In this document: positions 45,327 to 57,278 of the stretch, piece by piece
How the letters are laid out: each line of letters begins with the position of its first letter
Position numbering within the stretch: the first letter of the stretch is position 1
Assembly: GCA_020631735.1 (NCBI GenBank)
Contig: CM036191.1
Location: 43,349,309-43,413,308, forward strand
Direction of reading: 5' to 3'
Source of the DNA: Saccharum officinarum
Taxonomy: Eukaryota > Streptophyta > Magnoliopsida > Poales > Poaceae
DNA: 64,000 nucleotides
Position numbers and translations under genes: made by a program
Notes under the pieces: generated by a model
Told to the model about the DNA's origin: nothing
The model's input: only the letters and a program-made list of their open reading frames with translations
Databases searched by the model: none

Positions 45327-48300
45327 TGTCACACCCGGTTTTGCAAAGAACAAAACTAGGCTCGTCATATGTGTGCCTAGGAAGTCCACACATACAACAA
45401 CAGAATAAAAATATTAAAACAATGTTTATATAAAACGGAAAACATAATATATTAACACTTACAACTATCAGAGTATCGCAGAACGGTCACTAATCTTTTC
45501 TTTAGGCTCCAACGTCACAGGGACGACAGACTAGGGGCTCCGTATTCCAAGCACTTCGAAAATACTTCTGGAAACTCCACTACACTTTCATCCTTCTTCT
45601 AAGCAGCAACTCACTACACACTAGAGTGTGGGGAAATAGCAAGAGTGAGTCCATGTCGAACTCAACAAATATAACACGGGGTTCATGAGGCTCAAAAAGG
45701 ATAGACACTGGTTTACTGCATTTAGCTTTTAATCATCATAGTTTTATCATATGAGTAGCATCAGGTTTGCATTAATCCCACAATAAACATATGATCAATG
45801 TAAAGATGAATAATGAATAGCAAAAACATATTTATAGTCATTAGTGATCATCTATTCCGTAAGGGTCCAAGGCCACTCGTGACCATGAGCACGGCTGATA
45901 TACCAGTTTTACACTCTGCAGAGGTTGTACACTTTCACTGTGAGTCGTGATTTACCCTTTCGCCTGAGGTGATCAGCCTCTTGACCCACTACCAAGGAAG
46001 GTCGGCAGGGTTCACTATGAAGTCTTTCAAAGGTTCGTCTAAAAAGTTAGGGCCGTTAGATTCACTCGGCAAACAGATGTAGAGCCCCCCTTCCAAATGG
46101 CACAATGACACGCAGCCTATACACATGAGGACAGAGGCCGCACTATACCCGATTCGTCAAGCCATTCTTACGCCATGAAGGTTACCACTAACAAGCTAGA
46201 AAAGGTCCTCATACTTGACTAAAGTCAGAGCCATATAGCCCTCACAGTTATACTGTAAGTCCCGGATGTTCGCTTATAGATGAGTCCTTATGGAGAGAAA
46301 CTAGAGCACCATAAAAATAGCCCAATATGCTCTAGCCCTCTTAAACAGTAATCAAAATGTCATCTTTTAGTGTTGTTGCAAAACTACTCAATGCAATATC
46401 ATGGGTGCCAAGGTAATGGATCAAGACTAAGACATCCTTAATAAGAGAATACATGCATAATAAATTTAATTATTTATTGTGAATAGGACAACATGAATAA
46501 TCCAATGCTATACTTGCCTTTTCTCAAAGTTAGCTACTCAGAATCTCCAGTTGCTATCTTCTGGACTCAAGTCCTCTTGCTTCGACTGTCGGTCCTCAGC
46601 TCCTCGTCTTCAGTGCTAATTAACCATACTTCTTCTACTCTCAGCAATCAAGTAGAAGAAATAGACAATAAACACAAATAAGAATAACACACCAAATAAA
46701 AGAGACACTTTAAAAGAGCGAACTAGACTATACGACATGATGCTATGATCGCGAAAACGTAAGACCGATGGATAACAGAGCTACCATCAAAGAGGACACG
46801 CGACTATCGAGGAGTTTATAACAAATCAGAGAAGACAAACTATACATTTGTTTTTTTTAGTTAATGAATTAAGGTGATAGACTTCTAGAGAATTATCCTA
46901 AAGTTGAATTAACCAATTTACATTTAATTATAAAAGATGAAGTTAACCTTATTCATATTTTATTTATAAATATTTATTTAGTGTTTAAGTCATTTAAACA
47001 TTTATAAATTAGAAAGCATAAGGAAGGTGATAACAGCTAATCAAATCATTATATGTTTCTTGCATAAACTAAACAAGTTCTATTTAAGAAGCACTTGAGT
47101 TCTTATTAATCATGATAGCATTTGATTATTTATAAAAGACAAATTATAAACCAAAGTTACTTTTAATTTGAAAAGATAGTAGATAAATATTAGTTAAATT
47201 AACTACATGCTTCATGTTTAACTAAACTAATTATGATTAAGAAACATTTAAGTTAATATTAATCAAGTTAACATTTATTTAAGAATGTTCTATGTATGAA
47301 CCTAAGTCGCTTCTAATTTAAAAGAGCATGACATAAACATTAATCAAATAAACATAATTTAATTTGTAAACACATAACGTGACATAGTAAACAACGTTGC
47401 TAATGTGTCTCTTACGCCAGCATAGTCATGAAGCAACAAGAACGAAATTATATCCATATGTTGCTTTTAGTCAGAAAGTTGTTAAATAAATATTAATCAA
47501 ATTGCATTTAAATAGATAAATTCATACTTGAGTGACATCACAAAAACTATCGCTACTGTATAGAGCACGACGCTACAAAACTATCACAACAAGAACGGAT
47601 TTACAAACCTAGATTGCTTTTAATCATAGAACTAATTGCATGTCAATTAAATTAATATTTAATTTATATATGACTAGCATGTAACACGTCTACGCCGATA
47701 GCATATAACTTCAGTTGGCATAATCGCAAAATCACAAGAACGAGTTACTACATTAGGTTGCTTTTAATTAAAAATATATTAAATAAATATTGCACGTAAA
47801 TCAATAAATTCATAATTAGGTGACACGATATACATCAGCACTACTACGTAGAGCGCAACTATACGAAACTAACGCAACTAAAACGGAGTAAAACAGAATT
47901 AAAACGAAGAAACGACAAAGATATTACGAACCAGTGGTAGAACCGCAAATACTTCATCTTCTACCTCCATCCATCTGAAGGGCCTCGGCCTAGGGGCGAC
48001 ACGAGAAGGAGAAAAAATATCTAATTTACTACACGAGAGATTTCCCAAACTAGGGGCTCCTCCACGGTAGTTTTGGTGTGCTTTAACGCAAGGGATAGGT
48101 ACGTATATATAGGGAGGAAAACTCCCTACCCATGTCAACTTGCGATACGGTACTAATTGATGTTGCACCCTCCATCTTTACTAATAGCCTAATTAATTAT
48201 TAAAGCACATTAGTAAATAAATGTATGGGCCTTTGAGATTTATTAGAATTATTGCACATGGGTTTTAAGCATTGGGAAAAATGAGATATTTATTTATTTT

Positions 48301-48339
48301 CGGAATTAATTAATTTCGTGGATAAATAATTCTAGAAAA
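45327..48339 (-). mobile_element. Tekay-like LTR (left copy), end lost in gap
   Basis: It starts (left border) TGTCACACCCGGTTTTGC and is homologous to the LTR at 49756-53305. A TATATATA box lies at 48104-48111 on a conserved GGTACGTATATATAGGG block. The right about 445 bp, judged from the other copy, lie in the gap. On the minus strand this would be the 3' LTR of the element whose leader is at 48440-49739. Confidence 0.85.
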
Positions 48340-48439
48340 NNNNNNNNNNNNNNNNNNNNNNNNNNNNNNNNNNNNNNNNNNNNNNNNNNNNNNNNNNNNN
48401 NNNNNNNNNNNNNNNNNNNNNNNNNNNNNNNNNNNNNNN
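48340..48439. other. Assembly gap of 100 N
   Basis: Exactly 100 N. The gap hides at least the 5' part of the left LTR and the border with the internal region, and possibly a whole gag-pol. Confidence 0.95.
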
Positions 48440-49739
48440 TTGTTTCTGAGTGATGACTATTATCATGTCCTTCTGGCATCTCAAAGAGACTCATGAGCAT
48501 ATCTAAGATCAAGTAACCTGCACTTCCACGCGAGCAGAAAAATGGCAGTGTAGAAATACAGTTATAACTCGAGTTCTGTGAATTTGATGATGTTGTAGCT
48601 TATACCGTTGGAAAGCTTATCAAATTTACTACAACTTTCTTATAGAACACTTCTCTAGATTCTGCAGTTAAGGTGGTCGAAAACTATGCACAACAGAAAC
48701 TATTCCAGGTTGCTGACAGCACAGATGCTTCGTCTTGTGATTTTCATAAATCCCAAACCATAATAACTATCAGGGCGGTTCTTACATTCAGAGAAAGATA
48801 TTGAAATCTACTATTGTCCAGAATTTATCCATGATTTTTGGGCGTCCAAAAATAGAGATATAAGCTAAGGAGGACAGATTGTTCTGAAAAGACATGATAA
48901 GGTAGGAACGAGATTCAGAGAGACTAGAGAGATAGATGACACTAATCTTCAAGTCTTCATACTTCTTTGATTTGTGTTGATGAGATATAAGACATGAATT
49001 AAGGATAGCCAAAAGATAACAAGAAAGATAAAGTTTGATCTTCAGTTCTTCGTGCCTCGTCGCTTAAGATATTCAAGACTTGCTGTTCTTGACAACAGAT
49101 GCTACCCCACTTTAACAAAGATCTTGTTCCACTTGGCGATGTCATTGAACACATCTCTTTCTTGAAGGCTTGCTACTATTGATGCGTCCATTATGTGTTT
49201 ATCCATTGGGTTAAGATAAAGAAGAAAGTATGGAACCCAAGAGTAGGCAAGGACGATATAGGAAAAAGACAACAAGAATTAGGATTGATTGAAAAATTAA
49301 GTAGGATAGAAGATGACACTACCCCACTTAACTTGGATCAAGCTACTCCTCAAGACTTATACCTTCCGAGCCACCTTTGAAACATGAGAACAAGGATAAC
49401 ACACAAGCAACACATCAAGCAACAAGCACACATCACATCATCGATACTACACGTGCTTCTTCAATAATGGTGGTCATCCTAAGGGAAAAGTATGGATGAC
49501 GAAAGGCCATCGAATCTTTGAACCAGGTGAGATCAAAATTTTTTTTAAAAAACAAGAAAACAAAAACCATGGGAGTAAGAAATAATAGCTCAAAGGAAGC
49601 TATCAAGGAGAGGAGACAACAGGACAAGGAAGAGGAAATAGTCAAAATCAATGAGTCAAGGGATGATAAAATAATTTTATAGTAAAATGAGTTTTAAAAT
49701 ACGTCCAGTGCTACTTGGCATACGTCCTACAGTCAACCC
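48440..49739 (-). mobile_element. Leader/internal region of the minus-strand Tekay-like element
   Basis: On the minus strand this follows the primer binding site. The far part (48540-48660) matches the leader of the plus-strand chromovirus near 19590-19680 (complement of AAGTTGTAGATAATTTTGTA and GCTTTCCAACCATG). The near part matches 1-457. A block reading GTTAAGTGGGGTA on the minus strand occurs near 49083 and 49321. No gag or pol is found before the gap. Confidence 0.7.
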
Positions 49740-49740
49740 C

Positions 49741-49753
49741 GCTCTGATACCAC
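49741..49753 (-). other. Primer binding site
   Basis: The minus strand reads GTGGTATCAGAGC, complementary to initiator tRNA-Met, two bases from the LTR border at 49756. Confidence 0.85.
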
Positions 49754-49755
49754 TC

Positions 49756-52700
49756 TGTCACACCTGGTTTTCTAAAGAACAAAACCAGGCTCGCCATATG
49801 TGTGCCTAGGAAGTCCACACATATGTCAGAATGAAAAAGTATCAGAAATAATGTTATTATATAACGTATACATAGCTATATTAACACTTACATCAGAGTA
49901 TCGCGGAACGGTGACTAAACTTCAGGCTCCATTCTTCTCAGGGACGGCTGACTGGGGGTAACATATGCCTAGCACTTCTATTAGTCTTCTGGAAACTCCA
50001 CTACACCTTTGTCATTCTTCTGAGCAGCATCTTACTACACACTGGAGTGTGAAGGAAATAGCAAGCGTGAGTCCATGTCGAACTCCGCAAGCATAGCAAC
50101 AAGGTAGTATAGATCCCATAAACTCATGATCAATGTAACATAATCAATATAAAGCATAATCGATAAGTAAATGAGCATCTTAACATAATAAGAATCATCA
50201 TCTTTAATGTAGATGTCTCCAAGGCCGCTCGTGTCCGTGAGCACGGCTAGTATACCAGTTTATTAAACTCTGCACAGAGGTGTACACTTTCACTGTGAGT
50301 CGTGATTACCCATATGTCAGGGGCAGCCAATCCCCAAAACACTCCCAACGTGAGCAGGCAGGGTTCACTTTGAAGCCTTTCAAAGGTTCGTCTAACAAGT
50401 TAGGGCCGCTAGGTTTAGAAGTCAGTCTGTGTGATACAACCAGTCCCAGGGATCTAGTCTACTTTTCCCTATTTGCGCCACAAGGGTAACCTCTAACAAG
50501 CTAGAAAAGGTCCTCATACTGAGCTAAAGCCAGAGCCATGTTGCCCTCACAGTTGTACTGTAAATCCCAGAGGTTCACGTACAGACAAGATCTTATGTTG
50601 CTAAAAAGTCATTTCTCAACCATCATTGCTCTTACATTAATTAAGTCACAGGATCATGGTCACAGAAAAAAAAGAATACCCAAACTATACTTGCCTTTAA
50701 CTCTTGCTCAGAGAATCCTCAGACTTCATCTTCTGTTCTGTAGCTTATGATCTCCAACGCTCATAAACGGTTCTTGTTCTACTCATAGAAAGCACCACAC
50801 ACAGGCAAAACATACAAGCAGCAAATAAAAGCAATTAAAAACTATAGACCACATAAGAGAAAACAACGTACTAAAAGAGAGCTAGTCGCTACGGTCACAA
50901 GAACACAAAAGACACCAATAACGAAACTACCGTTAGAAAGAAACATCTACCGGAAGTTCATATATATTATAAAAGAGAGGTCTACATGTTTGATTTATTT
51001 TAATTAAACAAAATCATGTGAGGTAAGTAATTTTGATTAGAGAAGTTATATATTTTAGTTTGAAAAAACGGGGTTAAAACTAGTTATATTTTATTTATCA
51101 CAAATAGTCCAACATTATTTATACCTATAACTTTTAGCTTACAAATGCAAGTTGACACATACGAGCATCTAACCGAACCATATTCGGAACGGTGTTAAAC
51201 TAAGCAAATTATAATTTATAAACATGTATATGTTGCATAATTTTAAACAAGTTAAACTTCAGTTTGTTAAATAAAAGGGCACATAAGGCACCTACTCGAA
51301 CTGCATATGAGGTGCTTTAAGCTAAACAAGTTACAATTTTAAAAAAAAACATATTGATGATAGCACTAAAACGATATTAATATTTGTGTATAAAACAGCA
51401 TAGTATATATGTTTAACTATATGGCTTTTAATTAATTAGAAGGTTATTAAATAATTATTAATCTGATTCCATTTAATCCGACTTTATATGATCATGTTTA
51501 AACTAGGCAAATTATAACTAATAAATACATATTTAAGTTGGCTAATAATTATAAAAAGATTAGAAACAAGTTTGCCTAATCATTAATCAAATTAGTAGGA
51601 TTAATTTTATAAACATGTGACATGGTACATGACATTGTTTACATGTATCTTACATCGGCACGGTTGCAAGGCAACAAGAACGAAAACGGCACGGTTGCAA
51701 GGCAACAAGAACGAAAACAGAATTACAACACTATGTTGATTTTAACTAAAAAGCTATTAAATAATTATTAATCAAATTAGTATTTCAATCAATAAATTCA
51801 TAACTAAATGACGTGATAAACAATGCCACTACTGCATAGAGCACGACGACACGATTCTAACACAACTTGAACGGAGTAAAACGGAATTAAAACGATTAAA
51901 CTAGGCCTAATCACGTTGGGTGGCAAAACTGTAATTACCTCGTCTTGTTCATTGGGTTGCAGATCGTGTTGTGCCTCACGCCTGCATGGACGTGAGCTCC
52001 GGTCATGGAAAAGAAAAGGCAGGGGGCGGGTGCGTCTACTCGCCGAAGCGCCGAACGCAGCAGCCTGCGCAGGCGCGCACCCACGCACCAGCTGGGTAGC
52101 AGGGCAGCAGCAGGGCGGACCAGCTCGTGGCCAAGAAGCTCCGACGGCTACTGGATGGTGGCCGCCGCCGGCGTGTCTGCGTAGGGGCGCGAGGAGGTGG
52201 CCCGGGTGCAGCACACGGCGGGAGTCGGTGCCACGCGCGTACAACGAGGTGGTAGCGCGAGCAGGGACCGGTTTGGCCGGAAAAACGATGAATAGAGCGA
52301 CATCAATGGAGAAGCTCGCCGGGAAACCTCGCCAAAAAAAGAGAGAAAGTTAGGAAAACAGCGCAAGAAGCATAGATTCGTGAAAATGAAGACGTGTCGG
52401 GATAGAGGGTGACGAGACAAACCTCGGAGTGGAAGCGGGATTCGCCGGAGACGAGAAACGTGGCCGGAAAAGCTCGCCGAACCTTCCTCGGAAGTTCGCC
52501 GGAACGCAAGCTGTAGATGAAAAACTTCGGCGAGGTCTGAAACAGGGCGGCAAAAGAAGGAGAAAAATAAATATAATTTACTACACCAGAGATTTCCCAA
52601 ACTAGGGGCTTCTCTTACGGTATTTTTGGTGTGCTTAGCCTAAGGAATAGGTACGTATATATAGGGAGAAAAACTCTCCACCTCCACGTCAACTAGCAAT

Positions 52701-53305
52701 ATGGTACTAATTGATGTTGCACCCTCCACCTCTACTAATAGGCCTAATTAATTGTTAAAGCCCATTAGTAAATAAAGACATGGGCCTTTGGGCATGAGAA
52801 AATCTGAGATATTTTATTATTTTTGGAATTAATTAATTTCATGGATAAAATAATTCTAGAAAAGTCCAGAATTGAATTTTAAGCCACGAAAAATACTCCG
52901 AAGGCTCCGAAAATTCAGGGAAAATTCTCAGAGATATTCTAGAATGAGACAAACTCAAATAAAGTATTTGGAGCTCATGTAAAGATTGATAAAGAGATCA
53001 AGGAAAAAGATTAAGCTCACAGAAATTGAAATTTTAAAACCAGAAAATACCAAAAAAAAATTCTGATGAGAAGTAAACGTCGTCCTATGGTATTTTGAAA
53101 ATAATAGCACTCACCAACACCAAAGACAAGCATCACACAAACACCACATTATCAAATTAATATGAAAAATTTTAAAACCACAATTTTCTATATTTAAATT
53201 AGCAGCAACTTAACTTATCTAATAAATTTATTTAGATATTGAAATCATTTATTTTATTTAGTGTTTTCTAAGCACAACGTAAAATAGGAAATTTTGGGTG
53301 TGACA
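49756..53305 (-). mobile_element. Tekay-like LTR (right copy), 3,550 bp
   Basis: Borders are TGTCACACCTGG and TTTTGGGTGTGACA. It is about 1 kb longer than the LTR at 473-3046, mostly in the AT-rich part at 50900-51850 and the GC-rich part at 51950-52550. A TATATATA box at 52656-52663 lies in the same context as in the left copy. A 31-bp unit (CGGCACGGTTGCAAGGCAAC...) is duplicated in tandem at 51656-51718. Frames such as 51804-52600 are GC-rich noise. Confidence 0.88.
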
Positions 53306-53395
53306 ATTCTACCCCACTTAACAGGAATCTCGTCCCGAGATTTGGAGAGACTAGGGAGAAAGATAAAGTTGATATGCAAATCTTCATTTGTAATG
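53306..53395 (-). other. Polypurine tract and end of an internal region, minus strand
   Basis: Beside the LTR the minus strand reads ...GACGAGATTCCTGTTAAG then TGGGGTAGAAT, the same order as at 23012-23043 before the 3' LTR of the plus-strand element. So the LTR at 49756-53305 also serves as the 3' LTR of a second, truncated copy lying to the right. Confidence 0.8.
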
Positions 53396-53625
53396 ATCAA
53401 TTCATCACTGCCAGATTGTGTGCCAGACTAATAGTAATTTCACTTTATCACCGCCAGATTATACAGCAGAACAGCGGTGATGTCCACTTCATCACCATCG
53501 GATCGTATATGCCAGACCGACGGTGATGGAGACAATGTCACTGTTATCATTGCCCACTTTCACAAATCATAAATGCCAGTGGAAACCGGCAGTGATGTTG
53601 ACTGAGGGGTAAAAAAAATCGTAAA
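53396..53625. repeat. Region of repeated CATCACCGCCAGAT-like motifs
   Basis: CATCACTGCCAGATTG, TATCACCGCCAGATTA and CATCACCATCGGATCG, with inverted forms GCGGTGATG, GACGGTGATGG and GGCAGTGATGTT, recur in 230 bp. Such subterminal repeats suggest the end of a CACTA-type element, but no clear CACTA terminus is seen. Confidence 0.45.
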
Positions 53626-54548
53626 ACAATGCCGGTCGAAGAGAGAAGTCACAGATTGGCCTGTTTGAGATAGCCCACGGGCTTAATTAGTGTCCTATCT
53701 CCGAGGTCCAAGTCTCCTATACGGCTATACATATGCAAAGCCATGTAACCATGGAAATTAAACTGCGTATGCTTGGCAGCTACTCCTACCTGGTGCTGCT
53801 GGTGGTGGAGTGGACTTTGAGAAGAGTCGCAGCTCGCACCAACAGAGAGGATCTGTATGTGTACATTGCACTGGTGCAGCCGTGTTCAGGTTGTACTACA
53901 AACTGGAGTAGTACATAGCCATGAAGTAACGTGTGCCAATGAGCCTGCGTAATCCGTGACACGTCATCGCAGCTGTCACAGCTCCGCGTATAAGTGATCA
54001 GCAACGCAAGTTAGACATGATTTTTCAAAGGATAAATAATATATGTAGAATCGCGACAGGGCACACGTGCTGACGCACAAAACAGACCACGCCGAAACAG
54101 ATCATGACGCACAGAACAGAGCACACCGAAACAGAGCATGGGGCATTTGGAGCCGCCTCTAACGATAGAGGCATTTGTAGCCTCGGCAAATGTATTTTCA
54201 GTGACGATCTATTTTGGGTGCGATTTGTTTAGGCAGTAGTCGGTTCGTTTTGGAATAGTCGGCAGCAAGAAATAATTGGGGAGTTGTAAATATAATGTCG
54301 TTTTTTCTACCACCTGTTTTTTTTTTGCATATTGTATCGCAAAATCAGCCTCCTACTTAATGAAAGGCAGAAGAGTTATCAAGCTTTGCTAAAAAAAACT
54401 CATTTATAGTGTCCTGATTGCATTGATTTTGGCATTGACCCTCCAATTTTCGTCCTGTCTGTCTCGATTACATCGCCGTTTTGGTAAATGTCTTTGATAG
54501 CCCTGATTCCGTTGACCTCAGCATTTGTCCCTTCCATGATGACTACTA
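53626..54548. other. Spacer, possible LINE tail
   Basis: Short repeats of the form CACACCGAAACAGA(G/T)CATG occur at 54080-54140. TTAATGAAAGGCAGAAGAG...CTAAAAAAAACTC at 54358-54402 resembles the 3' end and short A-tail of plant LINEs. The minus-strand frame 54400-54690 runs into the adjacent MITE and has no known motif. Confidence 0.4.
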
Positions 54549-55129
54549 CTCCCTCCTTCCTGGCCTTGTTTAATTTTGACTCTAAAACTTTACACACTAT
54601 CACATCGGATATTTGGACATATGCATGGAGCATTAAATATAGACTAAAAAAATAACTAATTACACAGATTGCATGTAATTTGCGAGACAAATCTTTTAAG
54701 CCTAATTAGTGCATGATTTGATAATAAAGTGCTACAGTACACACATGTGCTAATGACAGATTAATTAAGCTTAATAAATTCGTCTCACGGTTTACTGACG
54801 GATTCTAGAATTTGTTTTTTTATTAGTATCCGAACATCACATACGACACCTCCATATGACATCCGATGTGACACCTTAAAACTTTACACCCTGGAACTAA
54901 ACAAGACCATAACTGTCATTTTCGCTTCCTGAGAAACAACTTTGACTAAATATATATATATAAACATATTAATATTTATGATTAAAAAATAATATCATTA
55001 GATAGATCGTTGAATCGATTTTCATAACAAATTTATTTGAAGATATAAATGTTGAACGCATTTTATACAAATGTAGTCAAACTTATGGCATGGAAACCAA
55101 AAGCGACTGTTATTTAGAAACTGAGGGAG
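54549..55129. mobile_element. Stowaway-type MITE, host of a nested MITE
   Basis: The outer ends are CTCCCTCCTTCC after TA at the left and AACTGAGGGAG at the right. The outer element is about 235 bp once the inner insertion (54562-54908) is removed, similar in size to the Stowaway copies at 13957 and 62305. Confidence 0.78.
54562..54908. mobile_element. MITE with GGCCTTGTTTA / TAAACAAGACC ends, nested
   Basis: The left end GGCCTTGTTTAATTTTGAC and right end GGAACTAAACAAGACC are inverted. The interior has the blocks CACATCGGATATTTGGAC and GAGACAAATCTTTTAAGCC also seen in the truncated copy at 16671-16849. It lies inside the Stowaway at 54549-55129 and is therefore younger. Confidence 0.85.
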
Positions 55130-55789
55130 TTGTCGAGAAAGCCACCTTTTGATTCAGTAGCTAGCACGAGCCACGAGAGGAGATCAAAGGGGAACATCAA
55201 AATTCAAACCGGGAACCTCAAAATGGACTGGACAAACTTGCATTGTTGCAGTGGATAGATTCTGAACAAATATGCAGCAAATTTAGGGCGTCTTAGTTTA
55301 GACTGAGAGTGAATTCTAAAGCATGGCCATGGAGTAACCTTCGTGGCACGTTGGAGAAAGAAAACCAAATGATGGATTTAGACATGAGATTTTTTACAAT
55401 ACTTGTAGAGAATTTCGACGGCTCACAACGACCGATTCGACGGCCAGAAAGGCCAAAGACGATGGGAGGCGATGGGAGGGAGGTGATGAGAGGCGATTGC
55501 TATGTCTATGACCGGTGGGCCATATGCGCTAAACCGCTTCCCATCGCCTCCAAAACTGAGGGGGAGGCGATGCCAAATAAATATGACTAATTGCATTTTT
55601 GTAGTATTTTTTTCTAATCAAGGGTATTAAGGTAACTTTATAAATACAAAATTTTATGTTTTGAGTACAATAATTAAAGCTATTACTATTTTTATTAGAT
55701 GAATAAAAAACAGCGACCGATCGTCGCATGGAGCCGCCGCTGCCTTCTAGGTTTCAGTCGCCGCTACTGCACGGAGCCGCCGCCGCCCA
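55130..55789. other. Spacer, no gene recognised
   Basis: A purine-rich stretch at 55430-55570 has repeated GGCGATGGGAGG-type motifs and complementary CCCATCGCCTCC. No coding region is supported. Confidence 0.4.
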
Positions 55790-56082
55790 AGTTCGTGCAG
55801 GGCTTCGACGTGCAACCTGTCGTCCAGCGCCGTGCCAGACCCGTCGGACCACGTGTGGGCGCACCACTTCAACCTGCTCAACTCCGCGCGGGCGCTAGCC
55901 ACTCCGTACCAGCTCGAACCGTCGCGCGCCACCACGTCGTCCCTGGACATGGCGTCCGTGTCCGTGAGCAACGCCAGCGACCTGGAGGCCACGGAGTGGG
56001 TGGAGCAGGACGAGCCCGGCGTGTCCTTCACCATCCACGAGTTCGGCGACGGCACCCGCGAGCTCCGCCGCGTCCGCTTCAG
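55790..56082 (+). pseudogene. BREVIS RADIX-like gene fragment
   Basis: One frame reads SSSAVPDPSDHVWAHHFN, then SLDMASVSVSNASDLEA followed by TEWVEQDEPGVSFTIHEF and GDGTRELRRVRF. The last two stretches are the start of a BRX domain, found in BREVIS RADIX proteins that act in auxin and root-growth signalling. The exon would end at 56082 in CTTCAG with a GCAAGT (GC-type) donor; the domain is cut at the point where an exon border is plausible. The rest of the domain and the N-terminal part of the protein are absent. Upstream AG at about 55751 could be an acceptor. A fragment, not a working gene. Confidence 0.7.
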
Positions 56083-56269
56083 GCAAGTCAATGGCCACGC
56101 CAGAACGATCGAGCACGGCCAGAACGATCCTTTTTTCTTGCCTGACGTAGGCTGCTAGTGGGCTGCTAGTGATTTGCAAAATAAAAAAAGGGCCTGGAGC
56201 CAGCAGCCGCCAATGTCAGGCTCGACGCCGGCTCAAACAGCCAGCAGCCCAGGTAACAAAGAGATCAAG
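56083..56269. other. Short spacer after the BRX fragment
   Basis: No further BRX exon follows. Two copies of GGGCTGCTAGTG-like sequence occur near 56148-56170. Confidence 0.4.
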
Positions 56270-56510
56270 AGTAGCAAGTATGTATGATTCGGAAACCTTC
56301 ACAACTGCAAACAAACTTGTGAAGAGTCCTCATATTTTTTGCCATTGTCCCACTCACAGTATTCTTTTCTCACACTAAATCCTTTCTCATAAGTGTAGTG
56401 GTTATAAAACTCGCGGCCTTCGTCTTCACTGTCAAATATCTTCCTAACAATTTCATTGTACTCGAACAAAGACTCAACATCCGGCATTTTATCCTTGAAC
56501 ATGAAGATTT
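56270..56510 (-). pseudogene. FAR1/FHY3-type DNA-binding domain fragment
   Basis: The minus strand reads MPDVESLFEYNEIVRKIFDS then EDEGREFYNHYTYEKGFSVR and, after a one-base shift near 56340, LHKFVCSCEGFR. This is the first half of a FAR1 domain (WRKY-GCM1 zinc-finger fold) found in FAR1-related factors and MULE transposases. The remaining Cys/His ligands, the transposase part and SWIM finger are absent. Either a decayed FRS gene exon or a MULE fragment. Confidence 0.7.
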
Positions 56511-56545
56511 CATTATAACAGTCATTAGAACAGGTGAACATATAT

Positions 56546-57278
56546 TCTCTCTAAAACTACATTTAAACTGAGTTGAAGCACTAAACTGACTCGGTAACTG
56601 AGTTGATAACTGAAAAATGTGAAATATGTATCCCAGGTGCCAGAAGTAAATACTGCTACATGATGATGCATAAATAAATAATGAATGACAACTAAAAGAA
56701 GTGCATGCGAAATGTGCAAAGCATGTAAATCAATATGAACATTCTACTTTGAATGCATGGAGTAGGTGTAGGACAGAGCATCTATGTACTACAGTCACTC
56801 TAATGTGTGTCAGCTTCAGTTTGCTATACTGGAGCATATAATTAGTATACAGAAACAAACCTACAGCTTTTAAAAAATTAATCTGAATGTAGAACTGCAC
56901 CGAACTGATCCATGCATTATCTGACAGTAATGCTAATTCTTTTTCGAAGAAGAAAAGAAATGTTAAACTTGCTGGAAAGGAACAGATGATGATGGATTAT
57001 TAAACCAAGCTAGTAGACAACATGCTGAATTATCACTAAATTCCATCGGTTTTATTAAAGGCAGTTCCAAACCGAATGATTAACTGAACAGTTAGCATTG
57101 CCCCGTCCATCCATCCATCCATCCATCCATCCATCCATCCAACCAACCAACCAAACTGAATAATTGTTCTTGGCATCGTCTAATTCATTCAATAATTCTG
57201 AACAATCTTGTTTGCGTGGTGTTGCAGCGGCGAGAAGGAAGGTAGAGAGAGAAAGAGCACTAAAGTCTGTACTCACAC
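56546..57278. other. Spacer with (CCAT)n microsatellite
   Basis: Positions 57105-57154 are (CCAT)n passing into (CCAA)n. The part from the microsatellite to 57278 may be the remains of an AIP1 intron on the minus strand. No other gene is seen; a minus-strand frame across the microsatellite is a repeat artefact. Confidence 0.6.

Noticed and set aside
51804..52600. Frames of 145-150 codons on both strands
   Set aside because: They lie in the GC-rich promoter-like part of a Tekay-like LTR and match nothing recognisable.
45327..53305. Simple complete retrotransposon with two LTRs
   Set aside because: The right LTR is bordered by a polypurine tract instead of host DNA with a TCCAT duplication, so a single intact insertion does not explain it.
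57055..57276. Minus-strand frame with repeated GWMDGWMDG
   Set aside because: The repeat is a translation of the (CCAT)n microsatellite.
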